A stretch of 64,000 bases of DNA from Membranihabitans marinus (GTDB lineage Bacteria; Bacteroidota; Bacteroidia; Chitinophagales; Saprospiraceae), in assembly GCF_019802045.1 (NCBI RefSeq), contig NZ_JAHVHU010000005.1, positions 310,001-374,000 on the forward strand, in the 5' to 3' direction. The notes beneath the pieces were generated by a model. The model was not told where the DNA came from. It saw only the letters and a list, made by a program, of their open reading frames with translations, and ran no database searches. Of the stretch, positions 28,075 to 37,136 are shown piece by piece. Numbering within the stretch: the first letter of the stretch is position 1; every line of letters starts with the position of its first letter. Both the position numbers and the translations under genes were made by a program.

Positions 28075-29361
28075 ATGACCAATCTGATTAAGTACACTTG
28101 GATGTATGTATTGCTTTTTATGGTGCTCCTAACCGCCCAAGGCTGCGGGCCCCAGCAAGGATCTGACCTCCAAAATGATAAATCGTCATCGCTTTCTTTC
28201 TCATTTCAAGATTCGATGCCGGAAAATGTTCTTCGCAGTTATCTCAGTCGATCGATCACCATGGCAGAAGTTGTGACAGGACCGGAGTTCTATGTGGATT
28301 CCGATATTCCGAACCGGGAAGATGACGAACGAATGATCCTAGATATAGGAGCAAAATTTATCGGACGATCGGCCTATTTGTGGGGACAGGAAAACAAAGC
28401 CGCACACCCCCGCTTTTTTAATTCGATAAAAGCCAACATCACAAAACTTCAGGAACAGGATCCCGAACTCATCTTTCAAGCATGCATTTTTGAAATCGTA
28501 ACCAGACAGGTCGAAAATGTGTCGGTACCGGCACGGGTTTTTCATGCGTTTGGATTAAAACCGGTCCGTAGAAATTTTCAATATGAAAATATGACCTTTT
28601 CGTCGGGCGATTTTGTCAATCACTGGGGCGAAGGAGCCAGCGTGCCGGATGTAACCCGGATGGAAACCCGGCTATGGTTTTATTTCCTGGCTACTTCCTA
28701 CATCGATGCCGGTATGGAAGCCCTTCACTGGGGACAGGTTCAACTGACCGGCCGGGCCGACGCTGAAAACGATTTCCGGGCATGGCAAGCTCTTTTAATA
28801 CGCGTACGAAAATATGCAGCACATAATTCGCGTCGCGGCTGGGTATTATGCGATGGACATACTCCTTTTGGTGGATTGGTCGTAGAGAATCGATTGTTAC
28901 TAGATTTTCACTCTTTTCCTTTACGTATAAAAGAAACACCAGCCCAAAACATGGAGGGACGACTGGAAATGGGTTATCTGGATGGCTTGTATGGTCGCAG
29001 CAAAGGCGGCGTCACCCCTTCGGGATGGGTCACTTCGAGCCTCCCCTATCTGGTCGAATTTGACAACTTTGGAATTAGTGACCATCCCGGTGAAGCAGCT
29101 TTGGAAGATCATTTTGTCTGGGGCTATGATGAAATCACGTGGTTCAGCCTGTTGCCTGAAGAGAAACGCAATGTTTTTTTATCCTATGCCTTTGAATGGA
29201 TTCGGGAAAAAGATCCGGCCGGATACCTCCAAATGCCAGGGAACCGAAAAATCTCACCAGGCAATGGAGTTTGGGAAAAAAGATACCGGGCCAATCATCA
29301 GACAGATCAATTCCCATACGGATACAGTCAGGAGGAGAAGATCAAATACCTGTGGAAGTAA
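28075..29361 (+). CDS. Lipoprotein of unknown function, possible TIM-barrel enzyme
   Basis: The 428-aa protein has a lipoprotein signal ending in AQGC (Cys24); an internal ATG at 28102 would leave a 15-residue signal. No family was named with certainty. The mature part has alternating hydrophobic strands and helices with conserved-looking acids and aromatics (LIFQACIFEIVTRQVE, ETRLWFYFLATSYIDAGMEA, LHWGQVQLTG, GWVLCDGHTPFG, LLLDFHSFPL, YLVEFDNFG), a layout that resembles a TIM-barrel glycoside hydrolase-like fold; Glu in FEIV, YIDAGMEA or VEFDN could be catalytic (inference). It is divergent from an ArsR-like regulator and followed by a terminator-like hairpin, then two sulfatases. Confidence 0.7.
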   Translation: MTNLIKYTWMYVLLFMVLLTAQGCGPQQGSDLQNDKSSSLSFSFQDSMPENVLRSYLSRSITMAEVVTGPEFYVDSDIPNREDDERMILDIGAKFIGRSAYLWGQENKAAHPRFFNSIKANITKLQEQDPELIFQACIFEIVTRQVENVSVPARVFHAFGLKPVRRNFQYENMTFSSGDFVNHWGEGASVPDVTRMETRLWFYFLATSYIDAGMEALHWGQVQLTGRADAENDFRAWQALLIRVRKYAAHNSRRGWVLCDGHTPFGGLVVENRLLLDFHSFPLRIKETPAQNMEGRLEMGYLDGLYGRSKGGVTPSGWVTSSLPYLVEFDNFGISDHPGEAALEDHFVWGYDEITWFSLLPEEKRNVFLSYAFEWIREKDPAGYLQMPGNRKISPGNGVWEKRYRANHQTDQFPYGYSQEEKIKYLWK

Positions 29362-29387
29362 TAAGGATTGGTTGTTTTTAATCAAAT

Positions 29388-29418
29388 AATCGGATTCACC
29401 TCATCCGGATTCCTTTTT
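29388..29418 (+). terminator. Terminator-like hairpin after the orphan lipoprotein
   Basis: AATCGGAT pairs with ATCCGGATT (one bulged base) around TCACCTC, followed by CCTTTTT. It is 27 bases after the stop. Confidence 0.5.
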
Positions 29419-29548
29419 AGTTTCTTAGCCTGTTTCTATTCACCACAGAATACGCCTCATTCCACACCTAGATAACTGATAGGGCGTGATCAGAATCAAA
29501 GAACTGATGCATGACACTTGCTACTGTGAAAAAAAGACCATGAAGTGC

Positions 29549-29714
29549 TTTATGCCATTTGTACTTGATACTGTCGTATAAGATTTTGCAAATATTCAAA
29601 GATTGTCGAGAAAAAAACGGAGGTGTAGCTGGAGTTACACCGAGTATTTTTGACGAAGAGAATCCAATAATATTTCAGAATATATGCGGTAATTATGAAT
29701 TCAAATGGAATTAG
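29549..29714 (+). repeat. Interspersed intergenic repeat, copy 2
   Basis: The full-length partner of the copy at 887-1045. The centre of this copy contains GGTGTA...TACACC, an inverted repeat around GCTGGAGT that could form a hairpin; it is imperfect in copy 1. The 14-mer GCTGGAGTTACACC recurs at 41143-41156. Confidence 0.7.
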
Positions 29715-29909
29715 TTGCACGCATATATTTAAACAGTTCATAAAAAAGACCTGAAGGGTCGTCGGTATATTAGCGATGGGTCCCGACCTTCGGTTGGGGT
29801 CGGATGTTCGTGAAAAATTAATTTTGAGCAAATTAGTAGTATCTTTATACCATGAGTTTGTGTGTCACAAACGGATAAGCAGAAGGCTCGAATCTAAAAT
29901 AAACTAAAT

Positions 29910-31445
29910 ATGAATAAAGCAGCATTATTTTTTATTTTATCCATATATACCACCTCTTTCCTGCATCTCGAAGCTCAATCTCCCAACCAACCCAACATCA
30001 TCTACATCCTGGCCGATGACCTGGGGTATGGTGATCTGGGCTGCTATGGTCAGGACAAGATCGAGACACCCAACCTTGATGCCCTGGCCCGGCAGGGCAT
30101 GAAATTTTCTCAGCACTACGCTGGGTCGCCGGTTTGTGCCCCATCCCGTTATATGTTCCTCACCGGCAAGCATCCGGGCCACGCATTCATCCGAAGTAAC
30201 CACGAATGGGGGGAACGAGGCGACACCTGGGACTATAAGAAAGCAGTGCACAATATCCACCTGGAGGGCCAGTACCCCATACCTGATTCAACCACCACCC
30301 TGGGTGAAACGCTCCAGTTCGCCGGATACACAACGGCCCTGGTGGGAAAGTGGGGACTCGGGGCCCCTGAAACAGAAGGCGTCCCCAACAACCAGGGCTT
30401 TGACTATTTCTACGGGTACAACTGCCAGCGTCAGGCACATAACCTGTATCCGCCTTTCCTGTGGGAGAATGATAAAAAAATATGGCTGGAGAATGAAATC
30501 GTCGTTCCCGGCACCAAACTGCCCAAAGAAAGTGATCCCATGGATATAGGCTCCTATGATTTATTTCATCAGAAGGACTATGCCCCGGCGAAGATGCAGG
30601 AAGCAGCACTCGGTTTTATTGAACGCCATAAGGACCACCCATTCTTTCTGTATTATGCCAGTCCGATTCCTCATGTGCCGCTTCAGGTCCCACCAGAATG
30701 GTACATGAAGTATGTTAATAAGTTTGGTGATGAAGAACCTTACCTCGGTGATCAAGGGTATTTCCCTCATCGGTATCCCCGCGCAGCCTATGCGGGTATG
30801 ATTTCTTATCTTGACCAACAAGTTGGTGAATTAATTGACAAGTTAAAAGAAGAAGGATTGTACGACAACACGCTGATCATTTTCACCAGTGACAATGGAC
30901 CCACCTTCAATGGCGGGAGCGATTCTCCCTGGTTTGGCAGCGGAGGCCCGTTTCCAAGTGAAAAAGGTCGAGGGAAAGGGTACGTTTACGAGGCGGGTAT
31001 CCGGGTCCCATTTATTGCTGCCTGGCCGGGCGTGATCGAAGCCGGGAGTCAGTCGGATGTCATCTCTGCATTCTGGGATATGATGCCTACTTTCGATGCG
31101 ATAGCCGGAGCTAAAACACCCTCAGATGTGGACGGCGTAAATTTACTTCCGGTACTAGAAGGCAGGAAAGACCAGCTGGACCGGGAATACCTCTATTGGG
31201 AATTCCCTTCCTACGGTGGCCAACAAGCAGTACGCATGGGGCCGTGGAAAGCAATTCGTCAAAATATCAATAAAGGAAATATAGCCATCGAATTATATAA
31301 TCTGGATAATGATCTGCGGGAACAACACAATGTCGCAAACCAGCATCCGGATATCGTCAAAAAAATGACTAAAATCATGGCCAAAGAGCACGAGGAACCT
31401 GAACTGGAGCGATTCCGAATGGAAGCTTTGGGGGACGTCAAATGA
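29910..31445 (+). CDS. Arylsulfatase, formylglycine-type (S1 family)
   Basis: The 511-aa secreted protein (signal to about residue 22) has the S1 sulfatase core: metal-binding Asp pair in IIYILADDLGYGDLGCYGQD (about 30-48), the formylglycine signature C76-A-P-S-R followed by YMFLTGKHPGH, VGKWGLG with the conserved Lys, SPIPHVPLQVP and FTSDNGP. The Cys must be oxidised to formylglycine by an anaerobic-type or FGE maturase, neither of which is in the window. It removes sulfate from a carbohydrate or aryl ester in the periplasm or outside. A second sulfatase follows after 77 bases. Sulfated glycan use is a reasonable inference; the subfamily and substrate are not assigned. Confidence 0.95.
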   Translation: MNKAALFFILSIYTTSFLHLEAQSPNQPNIIYILADDLGYGDLGCYGQDKIETPNLDALARQGMKFSQHYAGSPVCAPSRYMFLTGKHPGHAFIRSNHEWGERGDTWDYKKAVHNIHLEGQYPIPDSTTTLGETLQFAGYTTALVGKWGLGAPETEGVPNNQGFDYFYGYNCQRQAHNLYPPFLWENDKKIWLENEIVVPGTKLPKESDPMDIGSYDLFHQKDYAPAKMQEAALGFIERHKDHPFFLYYASPIPHVPLQVPPEWYMKYVNKFGDEEPYLGDQGYFPHRYPRAAYAGMISYLDQQVGELIDKLKEEGLYDNTLIIFTSDNGPTFNGGSDSPWFGSGGPFPSEKGRGKGYVYEAGIRVPFIAAWPGVIEAGSQSDVISAFWDMMPTFDAIAGAKTPSDVDGVNLLPVLEGRKDQLDREYLYWEFPSYGGQQAVRMGPWKAIRQNINKGNIAIELYNLDNDLREQHNVANQHPDIVKKMTKIMAKEHEEPELERFRMEALGDVK

Positions 31446-31522
31446 TTATTAATTGTGAATGATAAATTATTAATTAAAGAAGGGATTGGTTTTCAACTTA
31501 GGATAAACTATGAAAAAATGAA

Positions 31523-32941
31523 ATGAACAATAGTCCGACCATATTTTCAGTAACCTTATTGCTTATTCTATTTGCGATTGGCTGCCACCTAAAAACCAAA
31601 AGCCCTGGAAGTAATCCCCCCAACATCCTTCTCATCAACGTAGATGATCTGGGGTATATGGACACCGAGTTGTATGGAAGCCATGATATAAAAACACCCC
31701 ATATTCTCAAGCTCGCTGCTCAGGGCATGACCTTTACACAGGCCTATGCTTCCGCTGCCAACTGTGCACCCAGCCGGGCGTGCATGCTTTCGGGACAGTA
31801 CAGCCCCCGCCATGGCATCTACACGGTCGGTTCTTCGGAGCGTGGAAAAAGCAAAGACCGGAAACTCATCCCCACACTAAATACCACAACCTTGCCGGAC
31901 AGTGTAGTCACCTTAGCCGATGAACTTCAGAAAGCCGGATACCGAACTGTCGCTATAGGCAAATGGCACCTGGGCGCTGATCCCACCACCCAGGGGTTTG
32001 ATGTGAATATAGGAGGAACCCATTCGGGGCATCCCAAATCCTACTTCAGCCCGTACAAAAATCCCAATCTAATAGATGGACCGGAAGGAGAATATCTTAC
32101 GGACCGGTTGACCCGAGAGGCGATTGCCCAAATGTCCGTCGGAGATCATCCCTTCTTCCTGTATCTGCCTTATTTTGCAGTACACACTCCGTTGCAAGGT
32201 AAAAAGTCCTTGGTGCAAAAGTACCTAAATCGGGGTTTACCCAAAAAAACAGCCGAGTACGCAGCCATGGTCGAAAACATGGACACCAATCTGGGAAGGC
32301 TTTTCAACGCACTCGATAGTCTGAAGCTCCGTAAAAACACGTTAATTCTCTTTACTTCGGACAATGGCGGCATTGCTGCCATCCACAGCCAGCATCCCCT
32401 CCGCGGGGGAAAAGGATCCTACTATGAGGGAGGAACCCGGGTGCCATTAATCATTTCCTGGCCCGGGCATATCAAGCCCAGATCTGTGAGTGACCTGCCC
32501 GTGAGCAATATCGACTTCTACCCTACACTCCTTGCTGTGATCAACCACAAACAAACTACTGAAAAAATCCTGGATGGTATCGACATATCCCCGGAATGGA
32601 CCGGTCATCCACTGCCGAGGGAGCGATCTTTATATTGGCACTTCCCCATTTACCTACAGGCCTACTCCGGAGCCCGGGATGATTCGCGGGATGATCTGTT
32701 TCGTACCCGGCCCGGTTCTTCACTTCGGCAAGGAAAGTGGAAACTGCATCAATACTTCGAGGATAATCCGACCACTGCTTTTGAGCTTTATAATCTCGAG
32801 ACAGATCCTGGTGAACGGACTAACCTATTCGATTCCCGACCTGACATCGCCAAAAAACTAAAAGACAGACTCTTGGACTGGCGAGAAGAGGTGTCCGCTC
32901 CTGTTCCTGTAAAACGTAATCCAGAATTCGAAACAAAATAA
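31523..32941 (+). CDS. Sulfatase lipoprotein, formylglycine-type (S1 family)
   Basis: This 472-aa sulfatase carries a lipoprotein signal ending in AIGC (Cys21), unlike its neighbour, so it is membrane-anchored. The motifs are LLINVDDLGYMDTELYG, the formylglycine signature C81-A-P-S-R followed by ACMLSGQYSPRHG, AIGKWHLGADPTTQGFD, FAVHTPLQGK and FTSDNGG, and a C-terminal FELYNLETDPGERTNL, all standard. It is clearly different in sequence from the preceding sulfatase, so the two are not a recent duplication and probably remove sulfates at different positions (inference). Short spacing suggests one operon. Confidence 0.95.
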   Translation: MNNSPTIFSVTLLLILFAIGCHLKTKSPGSNPPNILLINVDDLGYMDTELYGSHDIKTPHILKLAAQGMTFTQAYASAANCAPSRACMLSGQYSPRHGIYTVGSSERGKSKDRKLIPTLNTTTLPDSVVTLADELQKAGYRTVAIGKWHLGADPTTQGFDVNIGGTHSGHPKSYFSPYKNPNLIDGPEGEYLTDRLTREAIAQMSVGDHPFFLYLPYFAVHTPLQGKKSLVQKYLNRGLPKKTAEYAAMVENMDTNLGRLFNALDSLKLRKNTLILFTSDNGGIAAIHSQHPLRGGKGSYYEGGTRVPLIISWPGHIKPRSVSDLPVSNIDFYPTLLAVINHKQTTEKILDGIDISPEWTGHPLPRERSLYWHFPIYLQAYSGARDDSRDDLFRTRPGSSLRQGKWKLHQYFEDNPTTAFELYNLETDPGERTNLFDSRPDIAKKLKDRLLDWREEVSAPVPVKRNPEFETK

Positions 32942-33120
32942 CCTACTCGTGCAATTATAATTTAAAAAGAGTTGTTGTTTGGATATTGAAGGGCATTTGC
33001 AGCATATCCTGGTGAGAAAGCGAGTGCCCCGAACCGTATTGACAACTCAAGTGGCAGACACCTCCTATATCTGACAACTTGTCCCGCTTTATTCACGTGG
33101 CAGTCCTTAAAGTAAAACAA

Positions 33121-33576
33121 ATGGTTAAAAAACAAATAGAAAATGACTACCTATTCACTGGGACACAATTCCTGCTATTCATGGCCTATTTATTCCATAT
33201 CCAATTGGGAAGGATAATAATTCCTGCCTGGTTGTCCTATTTGGGAATTATCATCGCTATTGTCGGCATTGTTTTTGGCATCGTGGCTTTGGTCCAAATC
33301 AGAGAAAGCCTCTCCCCCTTCCCCAGCCCGTTACCGTCAGCTCGATTGATCACATCTGGTGTATACCGATACATCCGCCATCCAATCTATTCCGGAATTT
33401 TATTAGCCGGCCTGGGCTATGCCCTCTATTCAGCTTCTCTGTACAGGATAATGGTCACCGTTTTGCTTTATGTGCTATTTTACTTTAAATCAAGATATGA
33501 AGAAAAATTACTTGCAGAGAAATTTCCGGAATATCAGGCATACAAATATAAAACCGGCCGATTCTGGCCTAAATAG
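33121..33576 (+). CDS. Isoprenylcysteine methyltransferase-like integral membrane protein
   Basis: From the ATG at 33121 the protein has 151 residues with four or five membrane segments. The C-terminal half has SGVYRYIRHPIYSGILLAGL and YEEKLLAEKFPEYQAYKYKT, the RHPxYxG and E-x4-FxEYxxY motifs of ICMT and PEMT-like methyltransferases, which bind S-adenosylmethionine. The bacterial substrate is unknown. A TTG start at 33079 would add 14 residues without membrane character, so the ATG is preferred. No operon partner is evident. Confidence 0.85.
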   Translation: MVKKQIENDYLFTGTQFLLFMAYLFHIQLGRIIIPAWLSYLGIIIAIVGIVFGIVALVQIRESLSPFPSPLPSARLITSGVYRYIRHPIYSGILLAGLGYALYSASLYRIMVTVLLYVLFYFKSRYEEKLLAEKFPEYQAYKYKTGRFWPK

Positions 33577-33742
33577 CAGTGAATTAGGGGCAATCAAAGG
33601 GATTTATACCATTTTAATTTCTAACTAAGCTTAGCTCGGCAATCCAGGCTTGTACTCCAATCATTCCGCTGACTTTCCAATATGATTAGTTATATAGCAC
33701 CCGGGCAGTAGACCATGGATTCGCAGTTCCCTCAACGAATCC

Positions 33743-33766
33743 ACAACTTAACAACTCAACAACTCA
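33743..33766 (+). repeat. Tandem 8-nt repeat containing a stop codon
   Basis: Three copies of ACAACTYA (ACAACTTA, ACAACTCA, ACAACTCA). On the minus strand the last unit supplies the TGA stop codon (33764-33766) of the acyl-CoA oxidase gene. Confidence 0.7.
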
Positions 33767-36037
33767 ACCTAATAAAGGCAACTCCAGATACTGCTCGGGA
33801 ATACCAAATGCCTCCACCAAAGCCGGTCCGTCGGGGACCATTTGCTGTACATGGCGATGGATCAATTGTCGAATTGCCTTGGATTTGGTTCCACTAATAT
33901 ACCCCTGCTCCAAATACCATCCATGATGATCATAAATGGTCGATAACGCATAGAGCGCTGACAACTTTTTGAGCATGAATTTTTCATCTTCTTCTTTCGT
34001 TTTCTCAATGACCTGATGCATGGCTAGCAAACATCGTTCTTCCGCGTAAGCCTGTGCTATCTGTATCATATGGGTCTGAACCTTCAAAAAGGCCTCATAG
34101 GGAGTCACTCGTTTTTTGAACATACGATTCATCCGCTGTGCAAGAGAAAACGTCAACCGACGCCGCCGGTAACTAAATGCTTCCCGGTGAAATTCCCGAC
34201 TGTACAAATGAGAGACATCCACGTTATTGGTGTAAATCGGATTGTACGTAACCAGCGTGTCCGCCCATTTTCGTCGTAAGAACTTAATGACTCCAAAGAA
34301 GCTGTCCGCGCTGAAATCGGTTTGAAAAGAAGATAAAACTCCTTTGGCTGCCAATTGAAGAATCACATAATTGTCTCCTTCAAAGGTGGCAAAAATATCT
34401 AAATCTGCTTTTAATTCAGGAATCCGGTTCCGGCTCATATATCCTTTGCCTCCACAGGCTTCTCTACATTCCTGAAGCGTATCATTTCCATGCCAGCTGG
34501 CTACAGATTTTAAAGCCGCTGCTTCTGCTTCCAGTTCCCGTACATCATCATCTGGATCTGCATTCGCGTATCGTTCCATTAAATTCTCCAAAGCAAAATG
34601 AAGGGCATAGGTTTTCGCCAACCGGGGAAACAGGCGCATTTGATGCGTTGGATATTCGATTAACAAATTTTCCTGACGATGAATGTCCTTCCCAAACTGT
34701 CGACGGGAGTATGCATACCGAATAGCGATAGCCAACCCCAGTTTTGATCCTCCCACCGCTCCTTTTCCCACACAAATCCGTCCTCCGACCAGTGTACCGA
34801 GCATGGTAAAAAATCGCTTACTATCTTTTTTTATCGGTGAATGATATTTTCCCTCCTTATCTATGGATCCAAACCGGTCCAACAGATTGAAAACAGGTAC
34901 CTCCACCTGATCAAACCAGATTCGACCGTTATCAACTCCATTGAGTCCGGCTTTGTATCCGTTATCTTCAATTCGAATGCCAGGCAACAACTCACCTGCT
35001 TCATCTCGTAGCGGAACCACCACTGCATGGACACCATGATTTGTTCCTTTGACAATCAGCTGTGCAAAAACGGTGGCCAATCGAGCCGATCCCGCTCCAC
35101 CAATATAGATCTTGCAATCTTTAGGCGCAGGTGTATGTACCACCAACGATTTTTGTTCGCGTTTATAGGTAGCAGTAGTTTTTACATTCCGGACATTGGA
35201 GCCATGATCTTCTTCCGTCATAGCAAAACATCCCAATAACTGTCCGCGTCCCAGATCGCGAAGCCACGCATCATGATGTTTTTGAGAACCAAGATTTGCA
35301 ATGCTTCCACCAAAAAGGCCATATTGCACACCAAACTTAACAGCTGTACTTCCTCCGGCATAAATCAGATTTTCAAAAATATGTCCGTAAGCCTGCAAAT
35401 CACCGGTTCCCCCATACTTTCCAGGAAAAGCCAAAGGCCCAAAGCCTTTCTCACCTAAATTCACAACCTGTCTGTTGGTTTTTAATCGGATCGCAGGAAG
35501 ATCTTTAACCAGCTCCCACTGATACAATTCATTTTCTTTAAGCACCTTTTGGATGCGACGAATCAATGAATCATATGATCCATCCAAGATACGCCTCATT
35601 TTATGAGAATCGAAGGAAGGCTTTTCCACCACTTCTCCCCCACTATCCTGGAAAAAATGACGGTATTGACCAGGTTGCAGTCCCAGATTATGCTCAATAT
35701 GCTGCAACCCTTCTTCGTTTCCCTTGAAATCAGGAAATTGCTTTCTGGCGTGCCGAATGGCATAATCGGACAACGGATATTCCTTTTCAAAATCAATTGT
35801 CAATTTATTGTTCTGAATGCTTTCTTTCCAATTCTTAAATGTTTTGGAATCCGGTTTACGTTGTGGATCCAACATCTTAAATAATTCTGTCCGTTCTTGT
35901 TCACGAAGGGTTGAGTCATTTCTGAGCGTGTATCGGACGATCTCGAGTTCAGAATCCGTTAATAGGCCGTCTGCCCAAACGATGTAAATAAAAGGCAGAT
36001 AAGAAAGCTTTGAAGCGGAAGAGGTTGGATGGTTCAT
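33764..36037 (-). CDS. Acyl-CoA oxidase/dehydrogenase family protein with N-terminal extension
   Basis: The 757-aa cytoplasmic flavoprotein is much longer than normal acyl-CoA dehydrogenases (about 380-400 aa) and matches acyl-CoA oxidases of peroxisomal type. Residues 1-60 (LSYLPFIYIVWADGLLTDSE and following) look like a TerB-type helical element. The FAD/acyl-CoA core has GCFAMTEEDHGSNV and an ACGGKGY block, and Glu553 in FATFEGDNYVILQL is the oxidase-type catalytic base position. The C-terminal domain is helical (LFSLAQRMNRM-like). It would oxidise acyl-CoA to enoyl-CoA, whether with oxygen or an electron-transfer partner is not clear. The gene stands alone; its stop lies in a tandem repeat. 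Confidence 0.88.
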   Translation of the reverse strand: MNHPTSSASKLSYLPFIYIVWADGLLTDSELEIVRYTLRNDSTLREQERTELFKMLDPQRKPDSKTFKNWKESIQNNKLTIDFEKEYPLSDYAIRHARKQFPDFKGNEEGLQHIEHNLGLQPGQYRHFFQDSGGEVVEKPSFDSHKMRRILDGSYDSLIRRIQKVLKENELYQWELVKDLPAIRLKTNRQVVNLGEKGFGPLAFPGKYGGTGDLQAYGHIFENLIYAGGSTAVKFGVQYGLFGGSIANLGSQKHHDAWLRDLGRGQLLGCFAMTEEDHGSNVRNVKTTATYKREQKSLVVHTPAPKDCKIYIGGAGSARLATVFAQLIVKGTNHGVHAVVVPLRDEAGELLPGIRIEDNGYKAGLNGVDNGRIWFDQVEVPVFNLLDRFGSIDKEGKYHSPIKKDSKRFFTMLGTLVGGRICVGKGAVGGSKLGLAIAIRYAYSRRQFGKDIHRQENLLIEYPTHQMRLFPRLAKTYALHFALENLMERYANADPDDDVRELEAEAAALKSVASWHGNDTLQECREACGGKGYMSRNRIPELKADLDIFATFEGDNYVILQLAAKGVLSSFQTDFSADSFFGVIKFLRRKWADTLVTYNPIYTNNVDVSHLYSREFHREAFSYRRRRLTFSLAQRMNRMFKKRVTPYEAFLKVQTHMIQIAQAYAEERCLLAMHQVIEKTKEEDEKFMLKKLSALYALSTIYDHHGWYLEQGYISGTKSKAIRQLIHRHVQQMVPDGPALVEAFGIPEQYLELPLLG

Positions 36038-36230
36038 ATTGATGCGTAATGTTCAGTGCCAATATAATGAAATCAAACAGAGTTAAAATAAGTCCTACCT
36101 ACTTTTTCATTTCCCTAACGCCTTACAAAGACAAATGCATTAAACTACATTAAAAGTTGCAGCAATCCCCATTATATCAGACACTGAAAAGTAAAATTTC
36201 ATTGTGAACAAATAACCGAACAAAGAAATG

Positions 36231-36947
36231 TTATTTCTTCGGAGGCTTACTTGGTCTGACCTCCACCTTGCTTGGCAATGTTCTGGGGTGCATGGTCAAT
36301 AAATCAGTAACCAACTTTCCTACATCCTCAGGCTGGATTTTCCAGTTATCGCTTTCATCAGGGGTATTGTTATTAAAGTGTGTCGCTACTGAACCAGGCA
36401 TGATTGTACTCACCTTGACATCATCTTGTCGCAAATCCAACATCACCGCCTGCGTGAAGCCCACCAAACCAAACTTACTGGCGTTGTAGGCAGATCCGCC
36501 AGCGAAAAAGTTGGTTCCAGCCAAGCTGGCAATGGTAATAATATATCCTTTCGATTTTCGAATGGCAGAAACTGAAGCTTTCACACTATGAAAAACCCCG
36601 GTGAGATTGGTGTCAATAGCTTGATTCCACTGATCCGTCGTCAAGTCAACGATACTGCCATAGGCTCCGACCCCGGCATTCGCAACCAACACATCCAGCC
36701 GACCCCATTTCTCCTCAATTTTTTGAATCATATTTTCTTCATCCGCCATATTCCGTACATCGGAAGGCCATGCCAAAAGTACATCTTCGGACGCGCCCAA
36801 TGTTTCCACAGCTTGATCCAGTTTTTCCTGACTCCGGCCGGATATAGCGATCCGCATACCTTGATCCAGCAGAGCACGAGCTACACCCAGCCCGATTCCC
36901 TGACTTCCTCCTGTAATGTAAGCAACTTTGTTTTTCAACTTTTCCAT
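36231..36947 (-). CDS. Short-chain dehydrogenase/reductase
   Basis: The 238-aa classical SDR has the NAD(P) motif TGGSQGIG (12-19), VANAG (about 88-92), the catalytic Ser141, Tyr154 and Lys158 (YNASK), and PGSVATHF after it. An Arg in SGRSQEK after the second strand suggests NADP(H). The substrate is unknown. Sequences such as SDVRNMADEE and SLAGTNFFAGGSAYNASK fit the 3-oxoacyl-reductase-like branch. The tail is Lys/Pro rich (RPSKPPKK). It stands between the acyl-CoA oxidase and the sensor kinase with gaps of about 190 bases on each side, so no operon is claimed. Confidence 0.9.
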   Translation of the reverse strand: MEKLKNKVAYITGGSQGIGLGVARALLDQGMRIAISGRSQEKLDQAVETLGASEDVLLAWPSDVRNMADEENMIQKIEEKWGRLDVLVANAGVGAYGSIVDLTTDQWNQAIDTNLTGVFHSVKASVSAIRKSKGYIITIASLAGTNFFAGGSAYNASKFGLVGFTQAVMLDLRQDDVKVSTIMPGSVATHFNNNTPDESDNWKIQPEDVGKLVTDLLTMHPRTLPSKVEVRPSKPPKK

Positions 36948-37096
36948 TTTTAGTTTTTTATGAAAGGTAATACTCTATATCCAATATCAAGGCAGGTGGA
37001 ATTGTTTACCAGAATCTGGGATTTAGGTTATTTGTTCCTAGTATGATATAGGAAGACGCATTGTCAAGCTAATTCATGCGGGGGTCTTACAGGCCG

Positions 37097-37136
37097 CCGT
37101 CCACCGTCTACCGTCTACCGTCTACATCTACATCTA
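37097..37136 (+). repeat. Tandem 7-nt/6-nt repeat containing a stop codon
   Basis: CCGTCCA, three CCGTCTA units, then two CATCTA units. On the minus strand the last unit gives the TAG stop (37134-37136) of the sensor kinase. Compare the repeat at 33743-33766, which has the same position relative to its gene. Confidence 0.75.

Larger units (their letters stand above)
29362..29909. other. Intergenic region before the sulfatases
   Basis: About 550 bases holding a terminator-like hairpin (29388-29418) and a full copy of the interspersed repeat (29549-29714). The last 100 bases contain TATCTTTATACC at 29849 onward, a loose -7 element 55 bases upstream of the first sulfatase start. Confidence 0.5.

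Noticed and set aside
29910-32941. Recent duplication of the two sulfatase genes
   Set aside because: The proteins share only family motifs, differ in length and in membrane anchoring, and the DNA shows no long identity.
37097-37136. CRISPR-like tandem repeats
   Set aside because: Units of 6-7 bases without spacers are simple tandem repeats; no cas gene or long regular repeat was seen anywhere in the window.
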